Positions 15,407 through 23,550 are shown, numbered from the stretch's first letter. The stretch: 23,667 nucleotides of DNA from Gallionella sp. (GCA_023229845.1 JALNYK010000041.1:1-23667), one strand, 5' to 3'. The notes: generated from the letters alone by a model not told the origin. Translations and numbers: made by a program.

Positions 15407-15483
15407 AGTGTTACAAGTTTGTGAGTTTTACGCCAAAAGTGTCGCATTTTTGCAACAATCCGAGCGAACAGGTCTACTATCCG

Positions 15484-16602
15484 CTATCCGCCGATATAGG
15501 ACATTTCGATCTTTTTCACCGCCGCCCCGGTGCCCGCCATCGCTTGGCGCTGTTGGGAATAGCGGTCGTTGCGCCCATGCCAGCCGGCCGCGATCAATTC
15601 AGCCAGCTGGTCTTCCGCCACCCCGGCGCGTAGCGGTACGCGCAGGTCGAGTCCATCGGTGGCAAACAGGCAGTTGTAGAGCCGCCCATCGGTGGAAAGC
15701 CGGGCTCGGGTGCATTCCTGGCAGAACGCCTGGGTGACCGAGGCGATCACGCCGATCTCGCCGCTGCCGTCGGCATAATGCCAGCGCTCCGCGACCTCTC
15801 CGATGTAGTTCGGATCGGCCGAACGCAACGGATAACGCGCGGCCACGCGCTCCAGCATCTCGCGCGCCGGAACGACCTCGTCCATGCGCCAGCCGTTGCT
15901 GCAGCCCACATCCATATATTCGATGAAGCGCAGCACGATGCCGCTGTTGCGAAAATGCCCGGCCATCGCAACGATCTCGTGATCGTTCGCGCCGCGCCTG
16001 ACCACCATGTTGACCTTGACCGGCGCGAGCCCAACGCGCTGCGCCTCGGCGATGCCGTCCAGCACCGTCTGCACCGGCGTATCGGAGTCGCTCATGCGCC
16101 TGAAGGTCGATTCGCTCAGGCCGTCCAGGCTGACGGTGATGCGCGCCAGCCCGGCATCCTTCAGCGCCTGCGCCTTCCTGGCGAGCAGCACGCCGTTGGT
16201 GGTCAGCGCGATCTCGACCGGCCGGCCCTCAACGGTCTGCAGCCGCGCGAGGCGCTCGACCAGTTGCTCGACGCCGCGTCGCAGCAGCGGCTCGCCGCCG
16301 GTCAGGCGTATCTTCCGCACGCCGAGTCCGACGAACTGTCGCGCCAGCCGCTCGATCTCCTCGAAGCTCAGCAGTTCGGCGCGCGGCAGGAAAGGATGGT
16401 TCTCGTCGAACACCGCGCGCGGCATGCAATAAGTGCAGCGTAAGTTGCAGCGGTCGGTGACCGAGACGCGCAGGTCGCGTAGCGGCCGCCCCATCGTATC
16501 GACAACAGGCGCATCGACGATGGCGGACGCGCCCGCTTCCGGATCGACTGGCGGCAAGAACATGGAGAGTTTTTCAGGCGGGGCTGACATGGGCATCATC
16601 AT
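15484..16602 (-). CDS. moaA: GTP 3',8-cyclase MoaA
   Basis: MoaA is the radical-SAM enzyme that begins Moco synthesis by cyclising GTP. From the ATG at 16602 it has 372 residues. The SAM [4Fe-4S] motif CNLRCTYCMP has cysteines at 52, 56 and 59, preceded by GRPLRDLRVSVTDR. KIRLTGGEPLLR, LTTNGVLL and ITVSLDGLSE mark the barrel. The second cluster cysteines lie in CQECTRARLSTDGRLYNC. The protein ends SYIGG; the terminal Gly-Gly is known to enter the MoaA active site. A roughly 37-residue leader before the core is common in betaproteobacterial MoaA. GGGAG lies 10 bases before the chosen ATG; ATGs at 16599, 16596 and 16590 are alternatives. It is separated from the other moa genes by the porin and toxin-antitoxin genes. 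Confidence 0.95.
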   Translation of the reverse strand: MMMPMSAPPEKLSMFLPPVDPEAGASAIVDAPVVDTMGRPLRDLRVSVTDRCNLRCTYCMPRAVFDENHPFLPRAELLSFEEIERLARQFVGLGVRKIRLTGGEPLLRRGVEQLVERLARLQTVEGRPVEIALTTNGVLLARKAQALKDAGLARITVSLDGLSESTFRRMSDSDTPVQTVLDGIAEAQRVGLAPVKVNMVVRRGANDHEIVAMAGHFRNSGIVLRFIEYMDVGCSNGWRMDEVVPAREMLERVAARYPLRSADPNYIGEVAERWHYADGSGEIGVIASVTQAFCQECTRARLSTDGRLYNCLFATDGLDLRVPLRAGVAEDQLAELIAAGWHGRNDRYSQQRQAMAGTGAAVKKIEMSYIGG

Positions 16603-16711
16603 GCAAGAGTCGCTCCCGTTCGACAATCCCCCGCATGGGGGTCAAACAATTCGCAGCCGCCTCGCGCGATTTGTTAAAATCCGCCCCTTCTCAGTTTCCG
16701 GCAACATCCCC

Positions 16712-18838
16712 ATGACTACGCGCAAGATACTCGTCACCTCCGCGCTGCCCTATGCCAACGGCAGCATCCATCTCGGCCACCTGGTCGAATACATCCAGAC
16801 CGACATCTGGGTGCGTTTCCAGAAGATGCGCGGCCACGAATGCCACTACGTCTGCGCCGACGACACCCACGGCACGCCCATCATGCTGCGCGCCGAGAAG
16901 GAAGGCGTCACGCCGGAGCAACTGATCGCCCGCGTTTGGCAGGAGCATTACGACGACTTCGCCGCATTCCACGTCGAGTTCGACAACTACGGTTCGACCA
17001 ACTCGAACGAGAACAAGGCATGCGCGCAGGACATCTACCGCACGCTCAAGGCAAACGGCCTGATTGAGGTGCGCTCCATCGAACAGTTCTACGACCCGGT
17101 GAAGAACATGTTCCTGCCGGACCGCTTCATCAAGGGCGAATGTCCAAAGTGCCACGCGAAGGACCAGTACGGGGACAACTGCGAAGTGTGCGGTGCCGCC
17201 TACGCCCCTACCGAACTCATTAACCCATTTTCCGCCGTGTCCGGCGCGAAACCGGAACTGCGCAACTCCGATCATTATTTCTTCAAGCTCTCCGCCGACA
17301 CCTGCCAGCAGTTCCTGCGCAAGTGGACGCGCGGCGGTTCGTTGCAGCAGGAAGCGGCCAACAAGATGCAGGAATGGCTGGGTGCGGAAGGCGAAACCAA
17401 ACTGACCGACTGGGACATCTCCCGCGACGCACCCTACTTCGGTTTCGAGATTCCCGATGCGCCGGGCAAATATTTCTACGTCTGGCTGGATGCGCCCGTC
17501 GGCTACATGGGCAGCTTCAAACAGCTGTGCGCCAAGACCGGCATCGCCTTCGACGACTACTGGAAGCCTGATTCCGAGGCCGAGCTGTACCACTTCATCG
17601 GCAAGGACATCCTCTATTTCCATGCGCTATTCTGGCCCGCGATGCTGCAGCACGCCGGTTTCCGCACGCCGACCAAACTGTTCGCGCACGGCTTCCTCAC
17701 CGTGAACGGGGAGAAGATGAGCAAGTCGCGCGGCACCTTCATCACCGCGCGCAGCTACGTGGACCACATCAAGAACACCGAATACCTGCGCTACTACTAC
17801 GCGTCCAAGCTGAACGGCACGATGGAAGACCTCGATCTCAGCCTCGACGACTTCGTCGCCAAGGTGAACAGCGACCTGATCGGCAAGTACATCAACATCG
17901 CCAGCCGCTGCGCGGGGTTCATCAGCAAAAAATTCGACGGCAAGTTGGGCAATCTCGATGCCGCTGCCAGCGCGGAATTCAAGAGCGCGTTCGAGAGCAA
18001 CGAGATCGCCCGCTGCTACGAGGAACGCGACTACGCGCGCGCCCTGCGCGAGATCATGCGTCTGGCCGACGTGGCGAACCAGTACATCGCCGAGAAAGCA
18101 CCGTGGACGATGGCGAAGCAAGATGGCAAAGAGCCTGAGCTGCATGAAGTTTGCTCCACCGCGTTGACCCTATTCCGCGACCTGACGCTGTACCTGAAGC
18201 CAGTTCTGCCTGAACTCGCCGCGCAAGTGGAGAGTTTCCTGAACATCGAACCGATCGCGTGGAGCGGCACATGGCAAGCACTACCTGCCGGCCACACCAT
18301 CAACACCTACCAACATCTGGCCACCCGCCTCGATCCCAAACTGATCGAAGCGATGGTCGCCGCCAACCAGGAAAGCCTGAAACCCATGACCGAATCTCAT
18401 TCGCAACAACGACACGCGGAGGCTCAACAGCCCTCTCCTCAATCCTCTCCCGCAAGCGGGCGAGGAAGCGATGGTGAAAAGCCATCTTCGACTTTGGAGC
18501 CCATCGCCGAGACCATCAACATCGACGACTTCGGCAAGATCGACCTGCGCGTGGCACGCATCGTCAACGCCGAGCACGTAGTGGGTGCCGACAAGCTGAT
18601 CCAGTTGACGCTGGACATCGGCGAAGAGAAGACGCGCAACGTGTTCGCCGGTATCAAGTCCGCCTACGATCCGGAGAAGCTGAAAGGCCGCATGACCGTG
18701 ATGGTCGCCAACCTCGCACCGCGCAAGATGAAGTTCGGTCTGAGCGAAGGCATGGTGCTGGCCGCCTCCGGCGAGACGCCGGGGCTGTTCATCCTATCGC
18801 CGGACGACGGTGCGCAACCGGGCATGCGCATCAAGTAG
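16712..18838 (+). CDS. metG: Methionyl-tRNA synthetase
   Basis: This is a class I synthetase of 708 residues that charges tRNA-Met. The HIGH motif is HLGH (20-23) and the KMSKS motif lies at 335-339. Zinc knuckle cysteines are C144/C147 and C157/C160, matching the E. coli positions. The anticodon-binding helical domain follows, and a C-terminal OB-fold tRNA-binding/dimerisation domain occupies about 607-708 (INIDDFGKIDLRVARI). The ATG at 16712 starts MTTRKILVTSALPYANGS, where homology begins; the frame is open back to 16433, but that part reads moaA antisense. The linker at about 574-586 (QPSPQSSPASGRGSD) is encoded by a palindromic repeat and is unlike the rest of the protein. It is divergent from moaA with a 109-base gap; a TTGTTAAAAT at about 16670-16679 may contain its -10. 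Confidence 0.97.
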   Translation: MTTRKILVTSALPYANGSIHLGHLVEYIQTDIWVRFQKMRGHECHYVCADDTHGTPIMLRAEKEGVTPEQLIARVWQEHYDDFAAFHVEFDNYGSTNSNENKACAQDIYRTLKANGLIEVRSIEQFYDPVKNMFLPDRFIKGECPKCHAKDQYGDNCEVCGAAYAPTELINPFSAVSGAKPELRNSDHYFFKLSADTCQQFLRKWTRGGSLQQEAANKMQEWLGAEGETKLTDWDISRDAPYFGFEIPDAPGKYFYVWLDAPVGYMGSFKQLCAKTGIAFDDYWKPDSEAELYHFIGKDILYFHALFWPAMLQHAGFRTPTKLFAHGFLTVNGEKMSKSRGTFITARSYVDHIKNTEYLRYYYASKLNGTMEDLDLSLDDFVAKVNSDLIGKYINIASRCAGFISKKFDGKLGNLDAAASAEFKSAFESNEIARCYEERDYARALREIMRLADVANQYIAEKAPWTMAKQDGKEPELHEVCSTALTLFRDLTLYLKPVLPELAAQVESFLNIEPIAWSGTWQALPAGHTINTYQHLATRLDPKLIEAMVAANQESLKPMTESHSQQRHAEAQQPSPQSSPASGRGSDGEKPSSTLEPIAETINIDDFGKIDLRVARIVNAEHVVGADKLIQLTLDIGEEKTRNVFAGIKSAYDPEKLKGRMTVMVANLAPRKMKFGLSEGMVLAASGETPGLFILSPDDGAQPGMRIK
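18431..18469 (+). repeat. REP-like palindromic repeat inserted in frame in metG
   Basis: The element begins CCCTCTCCTCAATCCTCTCC and ends in a hairpin: CCTCTCCCGC (18444-18453), an AA loop, and GCGGGCGAGG (18456-18465), a 10-bp stem with one mismatch. It matches the element at 20636-20674 over the CCCTCTCC..AA.CCTCTCCCG core. Translated, it gives a Pro/Ser/Gly-rich linker between the anticodon-binding and C-terminal domains, where extra residues should be tolerated. Confidence 0.8.
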
Positions 18839-18857
18839 ACCGGCAGTCATTACGTGC

Positions 18858-18895
18858 AAAACCCCTCGCTGTGCCAACCGCGAGGGGTTTTGTTT
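18858..18895. terminator. Terminator shared by convergent metG and the crcB-DUF190 operon
   Basis: A perfect 12-bp stem, AAAACCCCTCGC (18858-18869) and GCGAGGGGTTTT (18880-18891), has a 10-base loop. On the plus strand the T-tract continues as TTTTGTTTTC, so it should stop metG transcription. The minus-strand T-tract (TTTTGC) is shorter but it lies just past the DUF190 stop, so it may work in both directions. Confidence 0.88.
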
Positions 18896-18943
18896 TCTGG
18901 ATTCCGCACAAGCAAAGCGCGGCAGCGACGGGAATCCGGAAAC

Positions 18944-19249
18944 TCAGAGTATCCCGGCCTGAATCTCGTGGCGCGTGTAGAACACCTTCGCATTCTGGGC
19001 TTGCACGCGCTGCATCATCTGCCCGGTCAGCGTGTCGTCGAGGATGAATTCCACCTTCACCGCCAGCTCTCCTGCCAGTTCGAAGAACATTTCGTCATGC
19101 AGCCGCCCGTGCCGCCCGAAGCCCGCAATGGCGCGGAACGCGGAACCGCCATGTACGCCCAGCTCCCGCGCTTCCTTCAACAACCATTCGTATATCGGCA
19201 TCCCTTCGTGATGCTGCTTCTCGCCAACGTAGAAAGTCAGTGCATTCAT
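18944..19249 (-). CDS. DUF190-family protein
   Basis: This is a 101-residue DUF190 protein with a ferredoxin-like/PII-like appearance. The family stretch GVHGGSAFRAIAGFGRHGRLH (31-51) is well conserved, followed by VKVEFILDD and KVFYTRHEI. DUF190 proteins are often encoded beside CrcB and are thought to modulate it, but the mechanism is not established. I start at the ATG at 19249, which shares one base with the crcB stop (TGATG) and has AAGGAG 7 bases upstream. The adjacent ATG at 19252 is possible, and an opening at 19270 is not supported. It is the last gene of the operon before the hairpin at 18858-18891. Confidence 0.88.
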   Translation of the reverse strand: MNALTFYVGEKQHHEGMPIYEWLLKEARELGVHGGSAFRAIAGFGRHGRLHDEMFFELAGELAVKVEFILDDTLTGQMMQRVQAQNAKVFYTRHEIQAGIL

Positions 19250-19638
19250 CATTGCGCTCCTTGTAACCACTTAACGGTTTGAATTCCCATTACGGTCATC
19301 AGCAGCGAGCCACCGAGATGCGCCGCGATGATACCAACGCCCCACATATACTGCCCGCGCAACAACAGCGTGACAGTCTCCGCCGAAAAAGTCGAGAAGG
19401 TCGTCAATCCACCCAGAAAACCGGTGATGACGAACAAGCGCCACTCCGGCGTAATGCTCGGGTGCTGCAGAAAGAACGCAATCGCCAGCCCAATCAGATA
19501 GCCGCCGACCAAGTTAGCCGACAACGTGCCTAACGGCAGTTCAGGCAACGACGGATTGAGCCACAGCCCCAGCCCCCATCGCGCCCATGCGCCGAGCGCC
19601 GCGCCGATGCCGATAGCAAGAAACGAATAGATCAACAT
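19249..19638 (-). CDS. crcB: Fluoride exporter CrcB/Fluc
   Basis: This is a 129-residue inner-membrane protein with four hydrophobic segments. Family signatures are GAALGAWARWGL (12-23), GTLSANLVGGYLIG (37-50, with the pore asparagine N42) and GFLGGLTTFSTFSAE (73-87, the Na-binding/Phe-box region). Fluc proteins work as antiparallel dimers exporting fluoride. Its start is 9 bases after the stop of the ATP-grasp-like gene, so there is no room for a fluoride riboswitch immediately upstream. The DUF190 gene overlaps its stop. Expression is therefore probably set at the head of the operon or within the upstream gene. Confidence 0.95.
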   Translation of the reverse strand: MLIYSFLAIGIGAALGAWARWGLGLWLNPSLPELPLGTLSANLVGGYLIGLAIAFFLQHPSITPEWRLFVITGFLGGLTTFSTFSAETVTLLLRGQYMWGVGIIAAHLGGSLLMTVMGIQTVKWLQGAQ

Positions 19639-19647
19639 GCGGGCATT

Positions 19648-20985
19648 CTACTCGACCACGCGCACCGGCGCGAAGCCGCCGCCCGGCGTGCGGAAGTTGG
19701 TGGTCTGCCCCTGGTACAGCCGCGCGGCAACCAGTTGCACCTGCCCATCGTAGACGTAGCAACGCACGTCGTACTTCAACATTTGCGGCTCCGCTTCCGG
19801 CAGACACACCTTGCGCTCGCCGGGTGCGGCAATGCGTTGCGCGACATAGCCGCCCAGCATGATCTCTTCGAATACCCGCTTGGTCAGCTTCGCGCCGCTG
19901 TAGCTGCCCTTGCTGCCGTAACCTTCCGCCGGCTTGAAAAACCACTGCTTGCGTTCCTGCCACCACTGATCGTGATCCGCGCCCGCTACCAGCCGGGTCT
20001 GCGGCACACCTGCGAGCAGCGTCGCAATATCGGCCTCGCTGGCGCCCAGTGCGCGCAATGTCTCTGCGTCGCTCAGTCGTGCGAGGTTGCGCTTGTCGGC
20101 ATAACGTTCGTAATGCGCAGGAGCTGGCGTCACCATCGCGCTGCCGTCGAGATATGCCTGCCGCAACACGGAATGTCGCTGCAAAGAAAAATCCGTCAGG
20201 CGGTTGTACACGAGATCGATCTTCTGCTCGTCGAGATACAGACCATCGCCCCGCATCTGCAACGCCGACGGGTCGGCGATATGCACCGCGATACCCGCGC
20301 GCTCGAACATGCGCTGCGCCAGCAGGAATTCGGGATAGAGGTATTGCGACTCCGGCTGCTCGTCCACGATGGCGACGAATGCCAGCGGCGCATTGCTGCG
20401 CGCGAGCCGCCATTCGTTGCGGAACATCGCGACAAACTGCTGCTCCAGATTTTCTTCCGCCACTTCCGCGCCGTACAGTCCGGCCTCGCGCTGGCTGGCT
20501 ATCAGTAGCGCATTGAGGAACGCGCCGCCGGCATTGGTGTTGATCTCGATCAGGTGCGCACCCTGTTCGTTGAGGTGGAAGTCGTAGCCGTAGAACACGC
20601 CAAGAGTTCCATCATGCGCCGAAGGCGCGGCATTTGTTCCTTTTCCCGTGAACGGGAGAGGGTTAGGGAGAGGGCTGCCGCTCATCCACCCCGGCAGCCG
20701 CACCACCCGCTCCACCGCCGCGATGACCGCATACATCTGCTGCAACTGCGCAGTGGTGACGAAAACCGGTACGGCGGCAAACAGGTGCGGGCAACGTTCC
20801 ATCACCAGTTCGTCCCATGCGTCGCCCTGCGCCCGTAGCAACTGCCGCAGCGCATCGTCGTCCATACCTGCCCAATCGTGGCATTCGCCGTTCAGGTGTG
20901 CGATCAGCGCGTGGTCGACGTCGAAGCAATGAGAGACATGATGTGCGGACTCGTCCGCAGAAGAAGATGTATGCGAAATATTCAT
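19648..20985 (-). CDS. ATP-grasp-like protein of unknown function
   Basis: This is a 445-residue protein from the ATG at 20985; no signal peptide or membrane segment is visible. I do not recognise a named family. The second half has an ATP-grasp look: RKQWFFKPAEGYGSKGSYSG resembles the lysine/glycine-rich nucleotide loop. Later, MLKYDVRCYVYDGQVQLVAARLYQGQTTNFR and TPGGGFAPVRVV resemble the metal-binding end with D, R and N. GAHLIEINTNAGGAFLNALLI (about 148-168) is also distinctive. Such folds ligate carboxylates to amines or thiols; the substrate is unknown. Residues about 104-117 come from an inserted palindromic repeat. It lies between an MFS gene (30-base gap) and crcB (9-base gap), so it is probably co-transcribed. 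The ribosome-binding site is weak. Confidence 0.72.
   Translation of the reverse strand: MNISHTSSSADESAHHVSHCFDVDHALIAHLNGECHDWAGMDDDALRQLLRAQGDAWDELVMERCPHLFAAVPVFVTTAQLQQMYAVIAAVERVVRLPGWMSGSPLPNPLPFTGKGTNAAPSAHDGTLGVFYGYDFHLNEQGAHLIEINTNAGGAFLNALLIASQREAGLYGAEVAEENLEQQFVAMFRNEWRLARSNAPLAFVAIVDEQPESQYLYPEFLLAQRMFERAGIAVHIADPSALQMRGDGLYLDEQKIDLVYNRLTDFSLQRHSVLRQAYLDGSAMVTPAPAHYERYADKRNLARLSDAETLRALGASEADIATLLAGVPQTRLVAGADHDQWWQERKQWFFKPAEGYGSKGSYSGAKLTKRVFEEIMLGGYVAQRIAAPGERKVCLPEAEPQMLKYDVRCYVYDGQVQLVAARLYQGQTTNFRTPGGGFAPVRVVE
20636..20674 (-). repeat. REP-like palindromic repeat inserted in frame in the ATP-grasp-like gene
   Basis: On the minus strand it reads CCCTCTCCCTAACCCTCTCC, then CCCGT and ACGGG around a 2-base loop (20645-20656). 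It is the same family and the same orientation relative to the host coding strand as the metG copy, but it is read in a different frame, giving SPLPNPLPFTGKGT. A second small hairpin, GCGCC-GAA-GGCGC (20616-20628), follows and may belong to the same insertion. Confidence 0.78.
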
Positions 20986-21015
20986 GGCTGCATGATACCG
21001 CAAGCGACCAACGAG

Positions 21016-22203
21016 TTAACTCGCAGGCTTCCAGAGCAGCCCGAACATGGCGAGCACGCAGAAGGCCGCACCCGCATAGAAGGTGAAAGACGCGCCGAGC
21101 CGGTCCCACAGCAGCCCGGCCAGCACGCTGGCCACCAGCATCGCGATCCCGCTCATCAGATTGAAGAAGCCGTAGGCCGTGCCGCGCAGATCGGCGGGGG
21201 CGGTGTCGGCGACCATGCGCGCGAGCAGGCCCTGCGTGATGCCCAGATGTACACCCCACAGCGCAACGCCGAGCAGCACCGTGGTCCAGTGGTCGTCGGT
21301 GGCCAGCACCAGGTCGGCTGCGATCAGCACCAGCAGCCCCAGCGTCAGCAGCTTGATGTGGCTCATGCCGTCGGATAGTTTGCCGAACGGATAGGCCGTC
21401 GCGGCATAGATCACATTCATCGCGACCATCACCAGCGGCACCAGCGCGAGGGGTATCCCGCCCTGGTCGGCGCGCAGCACAAGGAAGGCTTCGCTGAAGC
21501 GCGCGAGAGTGAACACCGCGCCGATGCCGACCACCCACCAATAGGCCGCGCTCAATCGATTCAGGTTTTCGCGGCGAATCGGATTGACCGGCTTTTCTCC
21601 GTCGCGCCGCTTCGGCTCGCGCACGCCGAACGCCAACAAGACGACGGCGAGCAAGCCGGGAATCAGCGCCACCCAGAACACCGCGCGAAAATCGTTCGCC
21701 CACAGCAGCATCAGCGCCACACCCAGCAGCGGGCCGAGGAATGCACCCACGGTATCCAGCGACTGGCGCAGACCGAAGGCCGCGCCGCGCACTGCTTCCG
21801 GCGTGATGTCGGCGATCAGCGCATCGCGCGGCGCACCGCGTATGCCCTTGCCCACCCGGTCCAGCAGTCGTGCGGTCAGCACCATGCCGGTGCTGGTGGC
21901 AATGGCGAACAGCGGCTTGGTCAGCGCGCCCAGCGCGTAGCCAAACACGGCCAGCCATTTGCGCCTGCCCAGGTAATCGCTCAGCACGCCCGAGAACACC
22001 CGCACCAGCAGCGCGGTGGATTCGGCCAGGCCTTCGATCAGCCCGACCGCCAGCGCACTCGCGCCCAGCGCCGTGACCATGAACAGGGGAAGGAGGCTGT
22101 GAATCATCTCCGATGAGACATCCATCAGCATGCTGACGAAGCCCAGCACCCACACGCCACGAGGGATGCGACGCAAGGCTTTGTTGTCGGGGGTGTCTGC
22201 CAT
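21016..22203 (-). CDS. MFS transporter
   Basis: This is a 395-residue inner-membrane protein with about 12 hydrophobic segments. The cytoplasmic loop after the second segment carries the MFS motif GVLSDYLGRRKWLAVFGY, and RLLDRVGKGIRGAPRDALIADI follows the fourth segment. This second motif occurs in a subgroup of drug- and sugar-efflux-like MFS proteins. A basic central loop (REPKRRDGEKPVNPIRREN) separates the two halves. The substrate is not recognisable. The ATG at 22203 (MADTPDNKALRRIPRGVW) lies 22 bases after the thiolase stop; an opening at 22257 would overlap the thiolase. No strong ribosome site is visible, suggesting translation coupled to its neighbour. Confidence 0.87.
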   Translation of the reverse strand: MADTPDNKALRRIPRGVWVLGFVSMLMDVSSEMIHSLLPLFMVTALGASALAVGLIEGLAESTALLVRVFSGVLSDYLGRRKWLAVFGYALGALTKPLFAIATSTGMVLTARLLDRVGKGIRGAPRDALIADITPEAVRGAAFGLRQSLDTVGAFLGPLLGVALMLLWANDFRAVFWVALIPGLLAVVLLAFGVREPKRRDGEKPVNPIRRENLNRLSAAYWWVVGIGAVFTLARFSEAFLVLRADQGGIPLALVPLVMVAMNVIYAATAYPFGKLSDGMSHIKLLTLGLLVLIAADLVLATDDHWTTVLLGVALWGVHLGITQGLLARMVADTAPADLRGTAYGFFNLMSGIAMLVASVLAGLLWDRLGASFTFYAGAAFCVLAMFGLLWKPAS

Positions 22204-22225
22204 GAAGAAGTCGTGTCCGGCCGGA

Positions 22226-23428
22226 TCAGTAGATCGCTTCGAATATTCCGGCGGCACCCATGCCGGTGCCTATGCACATGGTCACCATGCCGTATTTCTG
22301 CTTGCGGCGGCGCAGGCCGTGCAACAGGGTCGCGGTACGTATCGCACCGGTAGCGCCCAGCGGATGGCCCAGCGCGATCGCACCGCCGAGCGGGTTCACC
22401 TTATCCCGATCGAGTCCGACGTCATTGATCACCGCGAGCGATTGGGCAGCGAACGCCTCGTTGAGCTCGATCCATTCCATGTCCTGCAACTGCAGGCCGG
22501 TCTGACGCAACGCCAGCGGAATCGCCACCTTCGGACCTATACCCATGATCTCGGGCTCCACGCCCGCTACCGAATAGCCCAGGAACTTGCCGATGGGCGT
22601 GAGGTTGTAACGTTTCAGCGCGGCTTCGCTGCACAACAGCACCGCCGCCGCACCGTCCGACATCTGCGAACTGTTGCCCGCCGTCACCGAGCCTTCTTTC
22701 GCGAACACCGGACGCAGTCTAGCCAGCGCTTCCAGCGTAGTGTCGGCGCGTGGCCCCTCGTCCTGCTTCGCCTCCCGCGTGCCAGCACGCAACCGACGCA
22801 TTGCAAGATCGGGCTGGTGCTCTGCAATGGAGTATGGCGTCATCTCATCAAGGAACGCGCCCTCGGCGATGGCCTGCAGCGCGCGGCGGTGGCTCTCGTG
22901 CGCGAACTCGTCCTGAGCCTCGCGCGACACCTTCCAGCGCGCCGCGACCTTCTCGGCGGTGATGCCCATGCCGTAAGCGATGGAGACATTCTCCTCGTAT
23001 GCGAATATCTCCGGATTGAAGGCCACCTTGTTGCCCATCATCGGAATCATGCTCATGCTCTCGACCCCGCCTGCGATCATCACGTCCGCCTCGCCGAGAC
23101 GGATGCGATCGGCAGCCATCGCCACCGCTTGCAGACCTGAAGCGCAGAATCGGTTAACCGTCACGCCGGGTACGCCATGCGGCAGCCTGGCCAGCAACAG
23201 CGCGATGCGCGCGACGTTGATCCCCTGCTCCGCCTCCGGCATCGCGCAGCCGACGATCACATCCTGCACCGCCCCCGGCTCAAGGCTCGGGCATTGCAGC
23301 AGCACGCTCTTCAGCACATGTGCCAGCAGATCGTCCGGGCGTGTGTTGCGAAACATGCCGCGCGGCGCCTTGCCGACCGGGGTGCGCGTCGCGGCGACGA
23401 TGTAGGCTTCCTGAATCTGTCTGTTCAT
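22226..23428 (-). CDS. Acetyl-CoA C-acyltransferase (thiolase)
   Basis: This is a 400-residue cytoplasmic thiolase that cleaves 3-ketoacyl-CoA or condenses acyl-CoAs. Catalytic residues are visible: nucleophile C95 (VNRFCASGLQAV), the NEAF motif (323-326), H355 (GGAIALGHPLGATGAI) and C385 (MCIGTGMGAAGIFE). The length and N terminus (QEAYIVAATRTPVGKAPRG) fit degradative FadA/FadI-type enzymes rather than a biosynthetic one, but no fadB partner is in the window, so I give no symbol. AGGAGG lies 5 bases before the ATG. It appears to head an operon with the MFS, ATP-grasp-like, crcB and DUF190 genes, starting just downstream of the rRNA operon terminator. Confidence 0.93.
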   Translation of the reverse strand: MNRQIQEAYIVAATRTPVGKAPRGMFRNTRPDDLLAHVLKSVLLQCPSLEPGAVQDVIVGCAMPEAEQGINVARIALLLARLPHGVPGVTVNRFCASGLQAVAMAADRIRLGEADVMIAGGVESMSMIPMMGNKVAFNPEIFAYEENVSIAYGMGITAEKVAARWKVSREAQDEFAHESHRRALQAIAEGAFLDEMTPYSIAEHQPDLAMRRLRAGTREAKQDEGPRADTTLEALARLRPVFAKEGSVTAGNSSQMSDGAAAVLLCSEAALKRYNLTPIGKFLGYSVAGVEPEIMGIGPKVAIPLALRQTGLQLQDMEWIELNEAFAAQSLAVINDVGLDRDKVNPLGGAIALGHPLGATGAIRTATLLHGLRRRKQKYGMVTMCIGTGMGAAGIFEAIY

Positions 23429-23502
23429 GCGCGCCTCCTGAATTCGATCCTAGAGAAAGCATACCCGATTGAGCCATGACCATCCACGAGAATGACGCCC
23501 GC

Positions 23503-23538
23503 AAAAGCAAAACCCCCCAGATTTTCACCTGAGGGGTT
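23503..23538 (-). terminator. Terminator of the rRNA operon
   Basis: On the minus strand the stem AACCCC-T-CAG / CTG-G-GGGGTT (10 positions, one mismatch; arms 23529-23538 and 23511-23520) has an 8-base loop. It is followed by TTGCTTTTGC. It begins 12 bases after the 5S end and about 75 bases before the thiolase start. Confidence 0.85.
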
Positions 23539-23550
23539 GCTTTGTAAGGA

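Noticed and set aside
16433..16711. Longer metG start upstream of 16712
   Set aside because: The frame is open, but the extra 93 codons are antisense to moaA and the divergent promoter gap, while MetG homology starts at MTTRKILVTSALPYANG.
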